The notes under the pieces are model-generated. The model was given only the letters and a program-made list of their open reading frames with translations, was not told the DNA's origin and searched no databases. Below are positions 36,765 through 50,900 of a stretch of DNA of 64,000 bases, piece by piece (position 1 is the stretch's first letter; the number at the start of each line of letters is the position of its first letter). The position numbers were made by a program, and so were the translations under genes. The stretch is from Aquila chrysaetos chrysaetos (lineage: Eukaryota; Chordata; Aves; Accipitriformes; Accipitridae): contig NC_044014.1 of assembly GCF_900496995.4 (NCBI RefSeq), forward strand, positions 5,468,001 to 5,532,000. Direction: 5' to 3'.

Positions 36765-38268
36765 CTAGTAGGGAAATTAAGATTATAAATATCACTGTGC
36801 ATACAAAATATACATCAGCTATCACAAATTTTTTTTTCTCTTTCAAGTGGCTAAATTTGAAGATTAGCAGCATAGCAAGCTTGTTAGGTATAAAGATATA
36901 CAGATATAACAAAAAATACTATATAAAATTCAGTTTAAGACATGCAACCTATGGTAAGAAGACAGTTTAAGCTCTATGTTCCTATTCCTTAAGTTTAAGG
37001 ATTCATTACCAGGCAAATGTTGAAATCTGAAAACATAACACTTCTACTTGCATTTTGAAGTTCTACGTCTCAACTGAACTAAAAATTCAAGGACATTTCA
37101 TACTGCCAAGAACATCAGTTGTATTTTGGTTCACCAACAAAAAAGAATAATAGCCACTTTTCTTCAGGAGTCTCTAAAATGTTGCAGTGTTAGGGGAGGA
37201 GAGAAGCAGGTGTCCCGTTTTGAGATTGTTGAGATGTTGACATTTTTACATTATAGAGCTTGTCTATCAAGGGTGGGGGAGAAGGCAAAGCAGTCTCTCA
37301 CATCAAAACCTTTTTTTGGACAGATACAAAAAAAAAAACCGTACTGCTAACTAGAAGAACAATGGAAAGTTAGACAGAGGGTCTGCACAGGAGGCACACT
37401 TGAGCTGCCTTCAAAGGTACACACAGGTGAAATGGCACAAGTGACCACCCCTGCTCCCACTAAAACCAACATACAAGATTTCAGATTTCTTAAGATGACA
37501 ACTGTGAGGGTTGGGGCAAAGTAAGCATAGGAGGAAGAAACCAGGAAGGACATAAGCAGGTCTCCACAGACATTTCTCTACTCATGATATAACCAGCATC
37601 AATATCTTTCACAAGAATAAAAAAAACCAAAAAACACCAAAACAAGGAAGGTGGGAAGATACAGTATGACAACAAGAAAAGCAAAGGAAGGATGAGAAAT
37701 AAGCAGAAAGACAAGAGAAGGTCAATTATTTTTCTCCACTTATTTGTTAATGCAGTATCTGCTACAAATTTAACCATGGAGTCTTAGTTCAGTTTTCTTC
37801 CAGACATTTGGAAGTGAGTGTACACAGAGTAATGAACTAAATATTTTCTAGAAATTCTCCTGCTCTATCTATTAAAGATCATTATTACTTGCAAACTATC
37901 ACACCCAAAGACTTATCTGCTGCTTCATAAATGGCCTGTCTTTTCTCCAAGACCATTGGAATTCAAATACTCATAAAGAACTGAAACATACAGTTCAGAT
38001 ATATTAATTCTACGCAGCACAAAGAGCTCCCATTTGAAATCACAGAAGAAACCTAGGCAACACCGTAATCAGTCGGTTCTTATTTTAACCTGATACTATT
38101 GAAGTGTTTGTAACACATCTCTGAGAATCAGGAGCAGCACACAAGCAAAAAGCTTCCCATGCACTACGTAAGAGGCATTTAAAATTGTCTAAAGTTGAGG
38201 CCTTCAGAAGCGGCCCTTGGTAGCTATCACTAAAAACTTAGCAACAAGTGTCTTAAATATTATCTTAC

Positions 38269-38325
38269 CTTTGAAATATAGGTAAGTTTAATGACTCCAA
38301 CAGGTGGAGATCCAGAGGGAAGATT
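38269..38325 (-). CDS. PLEKHA1: PLEKHA1 exon 3: first PH domain
   Basis: Residues 48-66 (NLPSGSPPVGVIKLTYISK). Acceptor GTTTCAG|AAT and donor AAG|GTAAGA. A 57-base microexon-like piece in phase 0 at both ends, so its skipping would keep frame but remove a strand of the N-terminal PH domain. It differs from human at the SPPVGV loop. Confidence 0.93.
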
Positions 38326-39588
38326 CTGAAACAAATCATATGTTACAAAGTGAAACTTGTTTATTCTCATATCACAGTCAGTGTTTATGCATAAAAAGCA
38401 AATAATTCCACAAACAAAAAGAAAATCCTACCTGTTTTTATAGACAATACACAATGTATGCTTGAAACAGGATCTAAACTACTTGTTTATTATACACACA
38501 TCTGTTAATCAACTAAAAACAGAAAGACTGCTAGAAACAATACAAATAGTAATTGTTTCAGAAGTTTATGTATTTTACTAGAGGAAAAAGGATTCTTGCA
38601 GGTCTGCAACCAGGAAATCCGGAAAGAATACTTTTTCCTTAACAGATGTTGGCATCTTATGTATTTGACCAGAGCAGGCGGAAAGGACAAGAAGCGACAT
38701 TCATCTATTATGTCAGACGTTTCAAAGGCCATCTCACGTATTTTCCAAAATGGATTGAAAAATCATAGTTTTTTCATTTAATATTAAAGTTATTGCAGGG
38801 AAAGACCATGATACTTCCTAACATTGCAGTTAAGCCTAAGTATATTTACAATCCAAAAAGGAGCTGTCCGTTCTTTCTACATCCTTACTTAACATACTAG
38901 TCTTAACATTTACATTACTATTCACAATCAGCTAGTAGCCTAGAAATACAACAGTTAAAGCACTGAGCATCACAAAACACAGTTAACTTTTTTATTAACT
39001 GTTTCTGATGAAACAGTCCTCCTAATTTTATTCCTTTAAATAGAGCACTGTTTTCCGTACACTTTTTTCCATTACAATTTTTACTTTAAAAATGGCCCTT
39101 TAGGTTACAGTATCATCCTTCCTACTCCAGACCTCCCTGGAGACCATAACAATGGTACTGCATCTGCTTGCTGATCCTTTCCCCAGCTAGAGTGCTCTTC
39201 ATTATTCCACAGGGCCTTATGAACTTCTACATTACAAAGAGGAGCCTAATGCTACCCACAGAGTCAGAAAGGCAGACAAATAATTGGTTTATACTACATT
39301 CATATTTCAAAGGTAAGAAGTAGGTTAGGTTTACTATAGACTGCTAACACTGAAACTTAAAAAACCAAAAGGTGTTCCCATTCTGACCAAAAAAAATCAA
39401 TTTAAGTTTTACTTTATCAGAATGATTTTGATCCCAGCATATACCAGTTTTATAATCTTTATATTAGGATAATAATGTGTGGTTAATGGTGGACTTAAAA
39501 ACCATTATTTCTTTGAACAGCTGAATTGGTTTTCAGATGCAAATAAAGCACTTCTATCAGCAACAGAGGGCCCAGTGAAGTTCTGCAC

Positions 39589-40382
39589 TGTCGTGGTTTA
39601 ACCCCAGCCAGCAACTAAGCTCCACGCAGCCGCTCACTCACTTCCCCTCCTCAGCTGGACAGGAGAGAGCAAATACAACGAAAGGCTCGTGGGTCAAGGT
39701 AAGGACAGGGACAGATCACTCACCAATTACCGTCACGGGCAAAACAGACTTGACTTGGGGAAATTGGTTTAATTTATTGCCAATCAAAGCAGAGCAGGGT
39801 AATGAGAAATAAAACCAAATCATAAAACACCATCCCCCCACCCCACAGGGACAGGGAAGGGGGGTTGTGGTCAGTTCATCACACGCTGCCTCTGCCGCTC
39901 CTTCCTCCTCAGGGGGAGGACTCCTCACTCTTACCCTGCTCCACCGTGGGGTCCTCCCCGGGCTGCAGGTGGAGATCTGCTCCCCCGTGGACCTCCCTGG
40001 GCTGCAGGGGGACAGCCTGCCTCACCGTGGTCTTCATCACCACGGGCTGCAGGGGAATCTCTGCTCCGGCGCCTGGAGCATCTCCTGCCCTCCTTCTGCA
40101 CTGACCTGGGGGTCTGCAGGGCTGGGGCTCTCACATCTTCTCACTCCTCTCTCCGGCTGCCGTTTCTGTGCCGCAGCAACTTTTTTCCCTTCTTAAATAT
40201 GTTATCCCAGAGGTGCTACCACTGTCGCTGATGGGCTCGGCCTTGGCCAGCAGCAGGTCCGTCTTGGAGCCGGCTGGCATTGTCTCCATCGGACATGGGG
40301 GAAGCTTCTGGCAGCTTCTGACAAACACCACCCCTGTAGCTCCCCCCCCCCCGCCAAAACCTTGCCACGCAAACCCAATCCA
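39589..40382 (-). mobile_element. solo LTR (short form) in PLEKHA1 intron 2, minus strand
   Basis: A 794-bp element with TG...CA ends (TGTCGTGG... to ...CCCAATCCA on plus), flanked by a perfect 5-bp duplication TGCAC (39584-39588 and 40383-40387). It is the same family as the element at 23019 (shared TATA-like, GGTAATTGGTGAGTGATC, AATAAA segments) but lacks most of the internal 40-53 bp units. Its 3' end matches the LTR at 5201 instead. It lies between exons 3 and 2, in the PLEKHA1 sense, so its own poly(A) signal (near 39776) is in sense orientation. Confidence 0.9.
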
Positions 40383-41725
40383 TGCACACACCGTAGACTC
40401 ATCCTATATGAAGGGTTTCATCACTTCAAGGATTAAGAATGGTCTCCACATATTGGCTCTATAAAAACTCTGTTGTTCTTCAAAACTAAAGCACTGGAAG
40501 AAAATCAAGAAGCTTCAACTTGCCTCTTGCAAGGCACCCTTTCATTTGTACATGAATAATAACACAAAAAAAAGAAAAAAAAAAGGGTAAGAAATCCTCA
40601 ACTAAGAACTTTAAGAGGTGTGCACTGCAAATATCATTAGTCTTAAAACTTCTGAAGAATTGTAATTTCTACAGCATTTCAAGCTTTGGTCCACATGCCC
40701 TGGTTATATCAGGAGAAACTGAAAAAAAGAACTGCTTCGTATCGCTCACTGAGATCAAATGTTTGAAGTCTCTCTTATTTCCAGAAATTCTTTCTTTTTT
40801 CTCCTCAGCAAGGACTGCTAAATGCTTCAGTCACAAGTCACATTCATCGAGCTGCCCGTCATTTAAATTTTTTTTCCATTGGTTCCTTTGAACAGTAGAC
40901 TACTATTGCATTTTAACTCCGGTCTTCCTGGCAGAACGGTACACAAATATTCTTCTGGCAGACAGTTGTCAGCTGACCTAGATCCTACGCTTTCACTGTC
41001 TCTGTACCCAAACCTTAAGCAATTATCTGTTGTCCCCTATGCTAGAAAACACACTGATGTGTGTACATTGTAAAAGTAGCTTTTATATAAAGGATGCCCT
41101 CCACCATGATGGATACAAGCTTTCCTCATTCATATACCAATCACGCTGTATTGAAATTGCAAGCATCATTAGAAATTGCTTTTCAATGACTGATTCTGTT
41201 GCGGTAAAGTAATATGAAACAGCTAGTTGACTCACGCAATGCAAGGAAAACTATGTACTTCCACATAAGGTTAAAGGTGAATTACAAGACCTGTGCAGTG
41301 AAACTAGTACATGATTCGGTTCATCTGCTTATATTACATGGCACTGCCTAGTGTCTGCAAGAACCTGTAATGCACACTCAAGACACTTAACAGAAAATAA
41401 ATATAGCACATCATGATTCAAAACTAATGACCGATCTATACATGGGATCAAATTCAAATTCCCATCTGATCCCTAAATCTCCTGTCAATACTTAGAATGT
41501 TGGCAATTAAACAGAAATATGAACTCTATTTTTTCTTTAAAAGACTGCATGTATTAGCAAAGAAGAAACACTAATTTACAATTATTTCACTTCTGTAACT
41601 TCTCCCCTCCCCGCCCCCAGCTTCCAGGTCCGGAAACTAATACTAAATCCCATTTTTCTTAAGTAAATTTGTTAAAAAAAAAAAATCTGAAAAAGTGGAA
41701 ATTGATAGAAGCCAGGAAACTATTA

Positions 41726-41901
<176 letters not shown>

Positions 41902-44900
41902 CTGCAGAACAAAAAGCACTGAAGTTAAGCAAAGTTCCTCGTTACTAATTTTAAGACTGTTCTGTGCCTACCCATGACATTTTGAGCAGTTTCAACTAAT
42001 AGCTTAAAGAAGTTTCTACAGAAGAGTAAGTGAAGCGTAGCTGTTTCCCCTCCCACTATCACCACTGAATTTTTAGATAGGTCTTTCTTACTTCTTTGAA
42101 GCATATACTTAGGGTATCTAATACTCTAAGTGCAAAGATACAAGTAGTAAATAGCAGATGAACATTAAGACTAGCTTTTACAGGATCACTAAAGAATAAT
42201 CAAAGATTCTTCTTCACAACTTGCACAAAGTTGAGATAATGCTAGGTTTACACTTCCTTCTTTGACATTGCCTTTCATGGTCAAGAAAGGATCTTTGTCA
42301 GGAGCTCTCCTGTCCAATGTGATTTTTCATATTTTGCTTAGGCAAATACAACAAAAAGGCTTTTAGAAACATTGTTCACTTTCTTCTTTTCTCCTACAAA
42401 AAGAACTTCATATCTAACAATGTCTAAGAACAGATATCTTTTCATCCTTATACATTAAATAGTCAAAATGAAGTTGTATGTGCAGCAACAGATGTGAACA
42501 CACTTGCTAGTGCAAAACTGAAATCCTCATGCACATGGTACTAAGTTTGAGGGTGGTAGGCTTTTTTTTATTTTGGGTTTTGGGTTGGGGTTTTTTTGTA
42601 TTTTTTTGTTTTGCTTAAATAAATAAAAATCTGTACTGCTGACCACCTATTTCCATTTTGCCTGCTTCACCTTTTATGGCTCTGTCTTACCGCAGACTAT
42701 TGCATCATTTTTTTTACTTCCTTTTATTTTATGGGACAGTCGTTTTACCTTAGGAGCCAGCCTTGTAAGACCAAAGATAAATTTGCATACTCATCTAAAA
42801 AATGGCAATAAACCAACATTTAAATATGATAAAAATCAGGTCGATGCTAATCTTTCCCAGAGCACGAAAGAAACACTTCAGTCTTATTTACATTTTGTTA
42901 CAAAACTCAGAAATAGTACATATCCAAAAATATTAACATGAGGCATAGAAGGTTTAAGAACTTCATATTTTTTGTAACATCTTCCAGCTTTCCCTGTGTA
43001 GTACGGAAGTTTCTTTTTAATATTACTTTAAATTGTTTACCTTTACTATTTCCTTGCTTAAAGTTATTTGTTTTAAATATAGTTATATACACACAGAACG
43101 AGGCAGACACCTGGTAACTATCTGTAGCTAGCTATTTTAGCAAATACCACACCAAAACGTGACATATGGTTAAGTACATTTTAAAGTATTTATTTTGGGG
43201 AATCAGATATACACATAAGTATATATTTATTTGGGGGGATCAGATACACAAACATGGAGATATATGCTTGTATTTACAGTTGTCATTTTATATGACTAAT
43301 TAGAATACTAGTCAAATTTTGCTTCAACCAGTTTCAGAAACTATTTTTTTTAATCTTCTATCATGATTTTGATACCATACTAGAAGAATTTCTAGTAAAC
43401 AGTTTTAAGTCATTTAACTCAATCTGTAAAATAACCCTTTTTGTGCCCAACACCAAATTAATCCTCTGGTGTGAACTCAAGTCTGATACATTAAGTTTGG
43501 CATTAGGGACCAGATCTAACAATCTCAGTTCAGTAGTACTTGCAAAAAGTTGAAGAGATTGCAATAGCATAGTGATGACGGACTATTAAAAATGTTAGTG
43601 GTTTGATTTCTGTAATATAAGCTATTAAATTCTAAAGTTAAATGCATTTTTGTGGAGAAAAGTGAACACACTTTTGTTTGAGATGCAAGACATTTTCTAA
43701 ATAGCTACAAGGACATTATATGTATATAAGCCTTCCATTAAGCGCTTGGCTGATTTGCTTTTCTTTCTACCTCCAAAAGGTAAAAAAGTCTCCATAATTA
43801 AGGTATGCAACAATGGTTTAAATCTTCAAAGGCATAGGTTTGTTCTTCAAAAAAGTAACAAAATTTACTAAGGTAATCTAAATTTTATTGGTATGTTCCT
43901 CTCAATTTAAATATAACAGATCTAACACAAGTTCTGTAACCAAGATATAGTTATAAGGAACAGCAAAAACAAACACTTGAGCACTCTTAAGAAAATGTCA
44001 TAATCATAACGAACATTCATCAGTAATTCACATGCTGGCTCTTGTGATCACTTTACACTGAAGCAACATCTCACTATAAACAAATCTGTAGCTAAGGGCA
44101 AACTTAAGGGTAGCTGTTCTCTAAATTATACCTCTAAGCTGGCAAAACTTGGCACCACACATTGTTTTCATTTAAATGAATATAAAAATTGTCATTTACC
44201 AGTATCGTCCTAAGTTGTCCCAGGTGGTCCCTCAACAAAATATATAGCACTTCAGGGACACCATTTCAGCTTAATATCAACAGTTTATGAAGCCCAGAAA
44301 AGCTTTGTGCCTAAAAAAAGCAAATATTGATGGCTGGTTTCCTGTGTGAGCAGGCTTAAGCTGTGTTCTCTGCAGATGTGAAGAACATGAAACAAGGAAA
44401 ACTTGTTTTTGAAACAAGGTACAAATTGATAAAGAATCCTTGAATAAAACCAACTGAATTTTCAAAGCACTTTTCCCCTATAGGAGAAGCTATGTTTCAA
44501 ATTAAAATGAAAGGAGGATACTCATAATGCTCCATTATGAGCATACAATTAGCTAAAGTTGAACCACTCCAATACTTCTTTTTTTCCAGGGCAAAAGACA
44601 AAATTCAGAAGCTTTCTCTTATTTGTCAATAAACCAATTTTCACAGAAAAAAAACCCTAAATTCATACAGATTTTCTATTTCTAAGTACTACTAGCTAAT
44701 TTCTAGCCTACAAAATGATACTATTTGCAGTTCCTTTGTCTTCTGATGAAAATACAGCATAAACTATCATTAATTTAAAAACTTAAGTTGTATAGCTGGT
44801 GTTTTCTTCAGATTAGTTCAAAATTCCTCATGGGATTACTGACATCTACCAGACTAATGCTCTTAAAGAATAAGAGATAAAAAAACCCTCTAACTTTATT

Positions 44901-47900
44901 ATAAAATTGAAATCGAACATAAAATCATGCAATTGTTCTCCAGTTTTAAAAGTCTGCTTCCACCACATTACACCTTGGCAAGATTCCAATGTAAATTAAT
45001 ACCAATTCTATTCAGCATTCATTAACGAACCACAATTTGTAATGCACATTAAAAAAAATAATCAATTTGTGCCTTTCCTCCAGTTACTAAAGCAACTGAA
45101 CACACATGACAAAACCACTGCTATGACACCCTTCCTGGCAACTCTAGACAGACCAAAAAAAGCACCGTCAACGGAATTACCGCATTACTTCTAAAGGTTC
45201 ATAAAAGGAATTGCAGAACTCCAACACTAATTCCTCAGCGTAGGAAATCTGGCTGGAAGACCACCAGCCTAACAATTCACCAGAACTTCAATTTAGAAGT
45301 GTCTTCGGAATATGATCCTGTCTTACATAGATATGATTTATTTTTTCATGAAATTATTATTTCGGGCAATTATAAAATAAAGATCTCCAAGTCTGTGTAT
45401 GTTTTACAGCTCTTATTACATGCACACTTAGTTATTTTCTGCAGCAGAATCTGCAGTACAAGACAGTGTAATAACTCTTCTGCCCACTTTTAGAACCAAG
45501 TATTATAAAAAGATCATGAGTTCTTAGAGAGAAAAGCTGAAGGCATCAAACCTGTACCAGATTACATACAACTTCATTTTAGTTTGCCTTGCCTCCCCAG
45601 AGTGGGGGTGGGCAGGGGAGGAAGGAGACATGGGTCAATGACATAGTGCTACTTCAGAAAAAATATCCCTGTGGCCCATTTCCTCTTGGTTCTCGCCATA
45701 ATCCACTAGAAGCTAAAACATTTTTGAAAACCCATTTTGTGGTATATATTGACATTCATATGTAAGAATTCAGAAAACTCTCAGCTCCTTAAAATTCCTT
45801 CTTGGAGGGTTGTGTTATAATCCAAATAGGAGGTCTCACTTATTTTTGAAGTCTTACATCCCTCTTTCCGGTGGCGGTGTACTAATTTAAGTAGGTACAT
45901 ACCTCATCAGCCCAGCTTCTCTCAGATTTCCTCTCTCACTGCTCTTTTCCTCTGGGGTATACCATATACTAACAATCCTCAACATTTGTATCACAAACTG
46001 AAGGCTGCCTGGCCTCCTGGGCACAACTATAAATAAAAATCACAGATCACCTTCTCCCAGTCTATAACTGTAAATGCATGACTGCACAACTAGAACCTGC
46101 AGAGGCACACAAGCATCTCGTTTTCACCATTTATAACAGACTGCTTAAACGCTCCTACATTAATTTCTATTTTTAGTTTCACACCAGCACCTGTTCTTGA
46201 GTTCACCTCCTTTACAGTTTGGTTGCAGCCTCCATATCTTCAAGTACAAAGTACATACAAGACTATTAAAGTGGCATGCAAGGTAACACTTCTATGGCCC
46301 AATCTCTCCTTTGACAACTAACACTTGATTTCCACAAGTAGGCATAAACCACGGACCGCTGGCTTACTAGAGAAAGTAGAACTTCGTATGAATAAATGAC
46401 CATGCAATAGGCTTTGCACTATCCACGTGAAAGCTTGATTAAGAAATACAGCAAGAGGAGGACTGCTCCTTAATACCTTTTAGCTTTACTTTACGTGTGT
46501 TTTCCCCCAGCTTTGTGCATAATTTTATTATTATTTTTATTTCTTTAATTTAGAGTAACACTTCTTCTTCCTGCTCTATTACTGTACGGACATTTTGAAC
46601 TTTGGATTTAATTTACCACCGGAGATGACTTTGGGGTTCTTTTTCTATTAGCTAAAAAGATTAAGAAACATACATTACCTACTTAGTCATCTCTATGAAA
46701 TGATGAACAACATTCTTAAAACTACACTTGATAAATACAAAATGATGCCATGAGTCATGCCCATCCCTCCTCCCCACCTCCCTTTTTAAGCTCTACTATT
46801 TACACTAGCTCCATCACCGCAAAGGGAAGGAAAGCATCCCCAGCAATCTCCAGTCCTCCCTGCAGTTCCAGGGACAGCTTAATTATTGAGTGCTCTTGGC
46901 TTTTGCCTAGGCAATTACTATCAGCTTCCTGCTGTAAATCAGCTACTCTCCAGTTGGTCATCTCTCTTACTGGCCATTTATTCCATTTACTGACTCCCAA
47001 GGGTAAGGGATGAGTTCAGACTGCCCTGCTTATACCTTGAAGAACACAGCAATGAAAGCTTTCCTTCTTGCATACATCCAGGACAACAAAGGCAGGGGGC
47101 AGGGACCCAACCCTGAGACAACCAGCTCAGAACAGCCTCTGAAAACAAGTCACATCAATCTTCCAGGACAGTTGTCCAAACTTCCTTATTTTCAACCCCT
47201 TGAAAACCTTCCAGCAGAGGCCCAACGCTGTATAGATAATTTAAATTGAGAGAGAACACCTCTGCTCATCTTTCACAAACCCCTTAAAGCCACAATTTCC
47301 TAAGCACCCAAAACATGGCAGGAAAAACACTAATCCAGGAGCTGGAGAGATGACTTGGGTACAATTCTGATGACAACCAAAGGTAATTTAGGATTGACTG
47401 TTTTAAAATGACAGGCTGAGCTCTTCTATTCCCCAAAGATCCTTCACTGATTCGTTTTTGTTCTGGAGGGCACAACAGACATTGTACACTTCTGTTAAAC
47501 AGAGAAGTCACAACTTTGATTTGCTAGAAGTGTATGAAACTATTATCAGCGTTTTAACTACACCTACAAATGCGAACTGGAAGTCCAGGACATGCTGCCC
47601 CCTAAATTTAGATTCCTTCTCTAAAGTGGTCAAGAAGAAGGAAAAAAGCAGCAGCAAAAGGCCAGTATTCACCTGGAAGAGAACTCCTAAGCATAAGAAG
47701 TTAATATTCAAAATTTTAAAAAAATTGAATAAGTACCAGCAGCATTGACCTCTCCTACCCCTGCTCAAACTATGAGGGAAAGCAAACAATACATCCCACC
47801 CCCAGTACCTAATCCAACTTCCAACCAGGCCACAATATAGAAGAATCATCGTTTGCAGTGATGAATCATCTAACAAAACCAGCAGTCTTATCTTGCACTT

Positions 47901-50900
47901 AAGTCTTACTCAGTCATTGTTCTGTCTTCAAAACACATCTGATCTGCTGTTTTGCAGGAAGACTTGTTAAATCAGGATAAGCCAACTGTTCCCTTCTTTT
48001 CCAGTGTACCTCAGCAAGTCAAATGACTATAATTTTACTCCATACTATCTACTACTTAAATGATACAGCATTAATCCCGGGTGCTTTCAACATCCACATA
48101 TAACCAACATTTATTAAAATATACACTTTACAACTGAAATGCAGCAAAGCATACAGTTTGATATACCTTCTTTCGGTACAGACTGAATCCAGTAAAACCT
48201 GCAACACCCCAATTACACCCCTTGGTATAATAATATGCCAATGAGAAACAGTTGGCTCAAACTGAAGTGAGAAACAACTGAGATGAAGTTAACCACAAAA
48301 GATGCATGCAGTTAATGAACACAGACCACTGCCTCCCTCCCTACTATGCTGGCAGTTAAGGTTTTTCACCACCATTTCGGTCTGCCTCCCAACTCCAGAC
48401 ACACTGCTTGCCAGAAAGCCGCAATCATTCACCACAGACAACGACATCAATCCATGCACAAGCTCTTCATCTTTAGGCTAAACTGCAGTAAAGTTACCTT
48501 TGTCTAGGTAAAAAATTCCCTATGTTTTAGGGGAAGATTGGAGTTCTGAGGAAAATGTTCTGAAGTTATCTGAATCCATTGTGCACTGGCCTATTTCAAA
48601 TACCGATCTACAAGTTTCCCGATGAAACAGACTGGTACTTCCTCAAAAACTTTTGCAGGAATTTCTGTAAGTGATGTTTCATGCTCTTAATTTAACTACT
48701 TTCCTCCATTTTTAGGTATCTACAATAGCAGCCAAAGGCTTTGGGATATGATGAAATGAGGAAATGCACTGCACAAGATGCAAAATCCCTCTCTATCACC
48801 AATCTCTTAAGACAGCCAAAACAAAAAACCTCACCTATTAATGGTTTTTGCCTAGCTAAAACAACTATTTTAATTGACCCTCTAAATGCACTGAGCTAAG
48901 CAAACAGAAGGAAGCATCCTGTGCAATGAGGCCATTCTAAAAGACACTCTTGAAATTTATCTATTAATAACTTACAAGTGGTGACTAGCCTAGAAAGCAA
49001 TAAAGTAAAATAACAAAGTTAAAAGACAATGAAAGAATATGTTCAATAACACAAAGTTTTCACAACAGTCAGAAGTACAGTTTTCATCACTTCGTATTAA
49101 GTCTAAGTAACACAAAGTTACTCAAAATGATATAACCAGAGATGAGTACAACAGAGGAAAACAAAATATAGTTACATTAATTTACTTTGACTTATCTCAT
49201 ACAATCCTCAAAACAAGTTTTAAAAAGCTTATTAATTTCAGTTACAGACTAGTTAAAATGCTTAATAATGCAGGTTCAGAGTTGATTATTATTTACAGTT
49301 ATTTTTAATGTTATTATGGGCCTTTTCAAAACTGTAAGCACATGCTGCATGTAAAACTCCAAACATGACAAATTAAGTCCTTGTTCTCGAAAATGCTTAC
49401 ATGATTAGTCTATAGAAATTGTTCCATTCATGAGAACTAAACCAAATTAAAAATTAAGCAGTGTGTAAGCACATTACTTATTAGGATTGCTTATTATTAC
49501 TAGTTACTCATCAGTAAAGAAAAAGTTTAATTTCCATTACCAGTACCAGTTTAATCTAGGCCAACCATTCTGAGAACTCAAATTCCACACACTGCCAGCT
49601 ATTTCAAATTCAACCCAAACTCGTCTTCAAGTAAGAAAGGGCAGGAGTCTCAAAAGCATCCCAATGACTTTGAAACACAAAGACTATCTCCATCAACCTA
49701 CAAATCCTGATGAAACTTATTTGACTTGAGGAAGTTCAATGCAAAAAGAAGATGAGCTGGTTAAAAAAAAAAAAAGTTTGCCATTTTTGAGCCAGCGTTG
49801 CTGATTTTCACTGTGAATGCTGGGTACAAACTCACCAGCACAAACAAACATAGACCTTCTACCTGTGAAGTACACAAAAAAAAAAAAATATCAAAAGGCC
49901 AACTGGTTAGGAAATTAACAAGTTGAAAATACCTTCTTCAGTTTTCACAGTGTACTCTTTACATTGTTAAAAAAATAGCAGCAGGTGCAAGAGTGTGTTA
50001 AAGTAATTTTGAAAGTACTACTTCAAAAAAAAAAATATCTGCCTCAGTAGCACCAGGACATTGTGCTGAAAACATTGGGTAGAAGCCAGAGGGAAACCTA
50101 AGCAAGCATTGCAGTAGTAAAAGATTACATTTTACATATAGATCCAAAGGCAAGTTCCAAATGTAAATGCAAGAATATCATACTGAGATTAATTCCATTA
50201 AACTGTACATATTTCAGACACACTAAAGTCAGCTCTGAATAGCTGAATACCTGTGAACTGTGATTTCACATTACATACGTCTACTAGTAGCACAGCATAT
50301 TACAGGCCATCTGAACACAAACTTAAGACAACATTTAACAATTTTGTCTACAGTGAGCTCAGAACATAGCAAGCAAGCATATTTTTGAATGCTCGTAACC
50401 AAACTGTGGAGTCTAACAAGGACTGTAAGTAACTGATTTTTCAATTCATTTGAAGTACCAAATAATGAAAAGAACACTATCAGGTGAATACTTGGTTTGA
50501 CCTTTTTTAAAAATGTAAAAGGATTTAATGAAACCAAAGCAAGTAACTGATTATCAAATTTGATTTTTATAGATCTAATTTAGCAAATTCAATGCAAAAT
50601 AAAAAAATGCAACAGTTCGTCAACATTAATACTTTGGGAAGGTAAAATTGTTGCCATTAAGATTTCATCTCACTGTTATTTTAATATTGTGGGACTTGAT
50701 GGTGCAGACCACGTTCAGTTCATTGCATAAGCCACTACGTGGGCCAAAATTCCTGCTACTGTGAAGACTAGGTATCTCCTCCAGAATCCAGCTTGCTTAT
50801 CAATCATGTTAGTACTACACAAGGATTCACAGAGATTAGGACTAATCTCAGAGCTTATCAGTAAGTGCAAGTTTAGTGAAAGTTCTTTAGGAAGAATCAG

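Noticed and set aside
39716..40464. ORFs in the second LTR
   Set aside because: They duplicate the translations of the first LTR in the opposite orientation and are repeat by-products.
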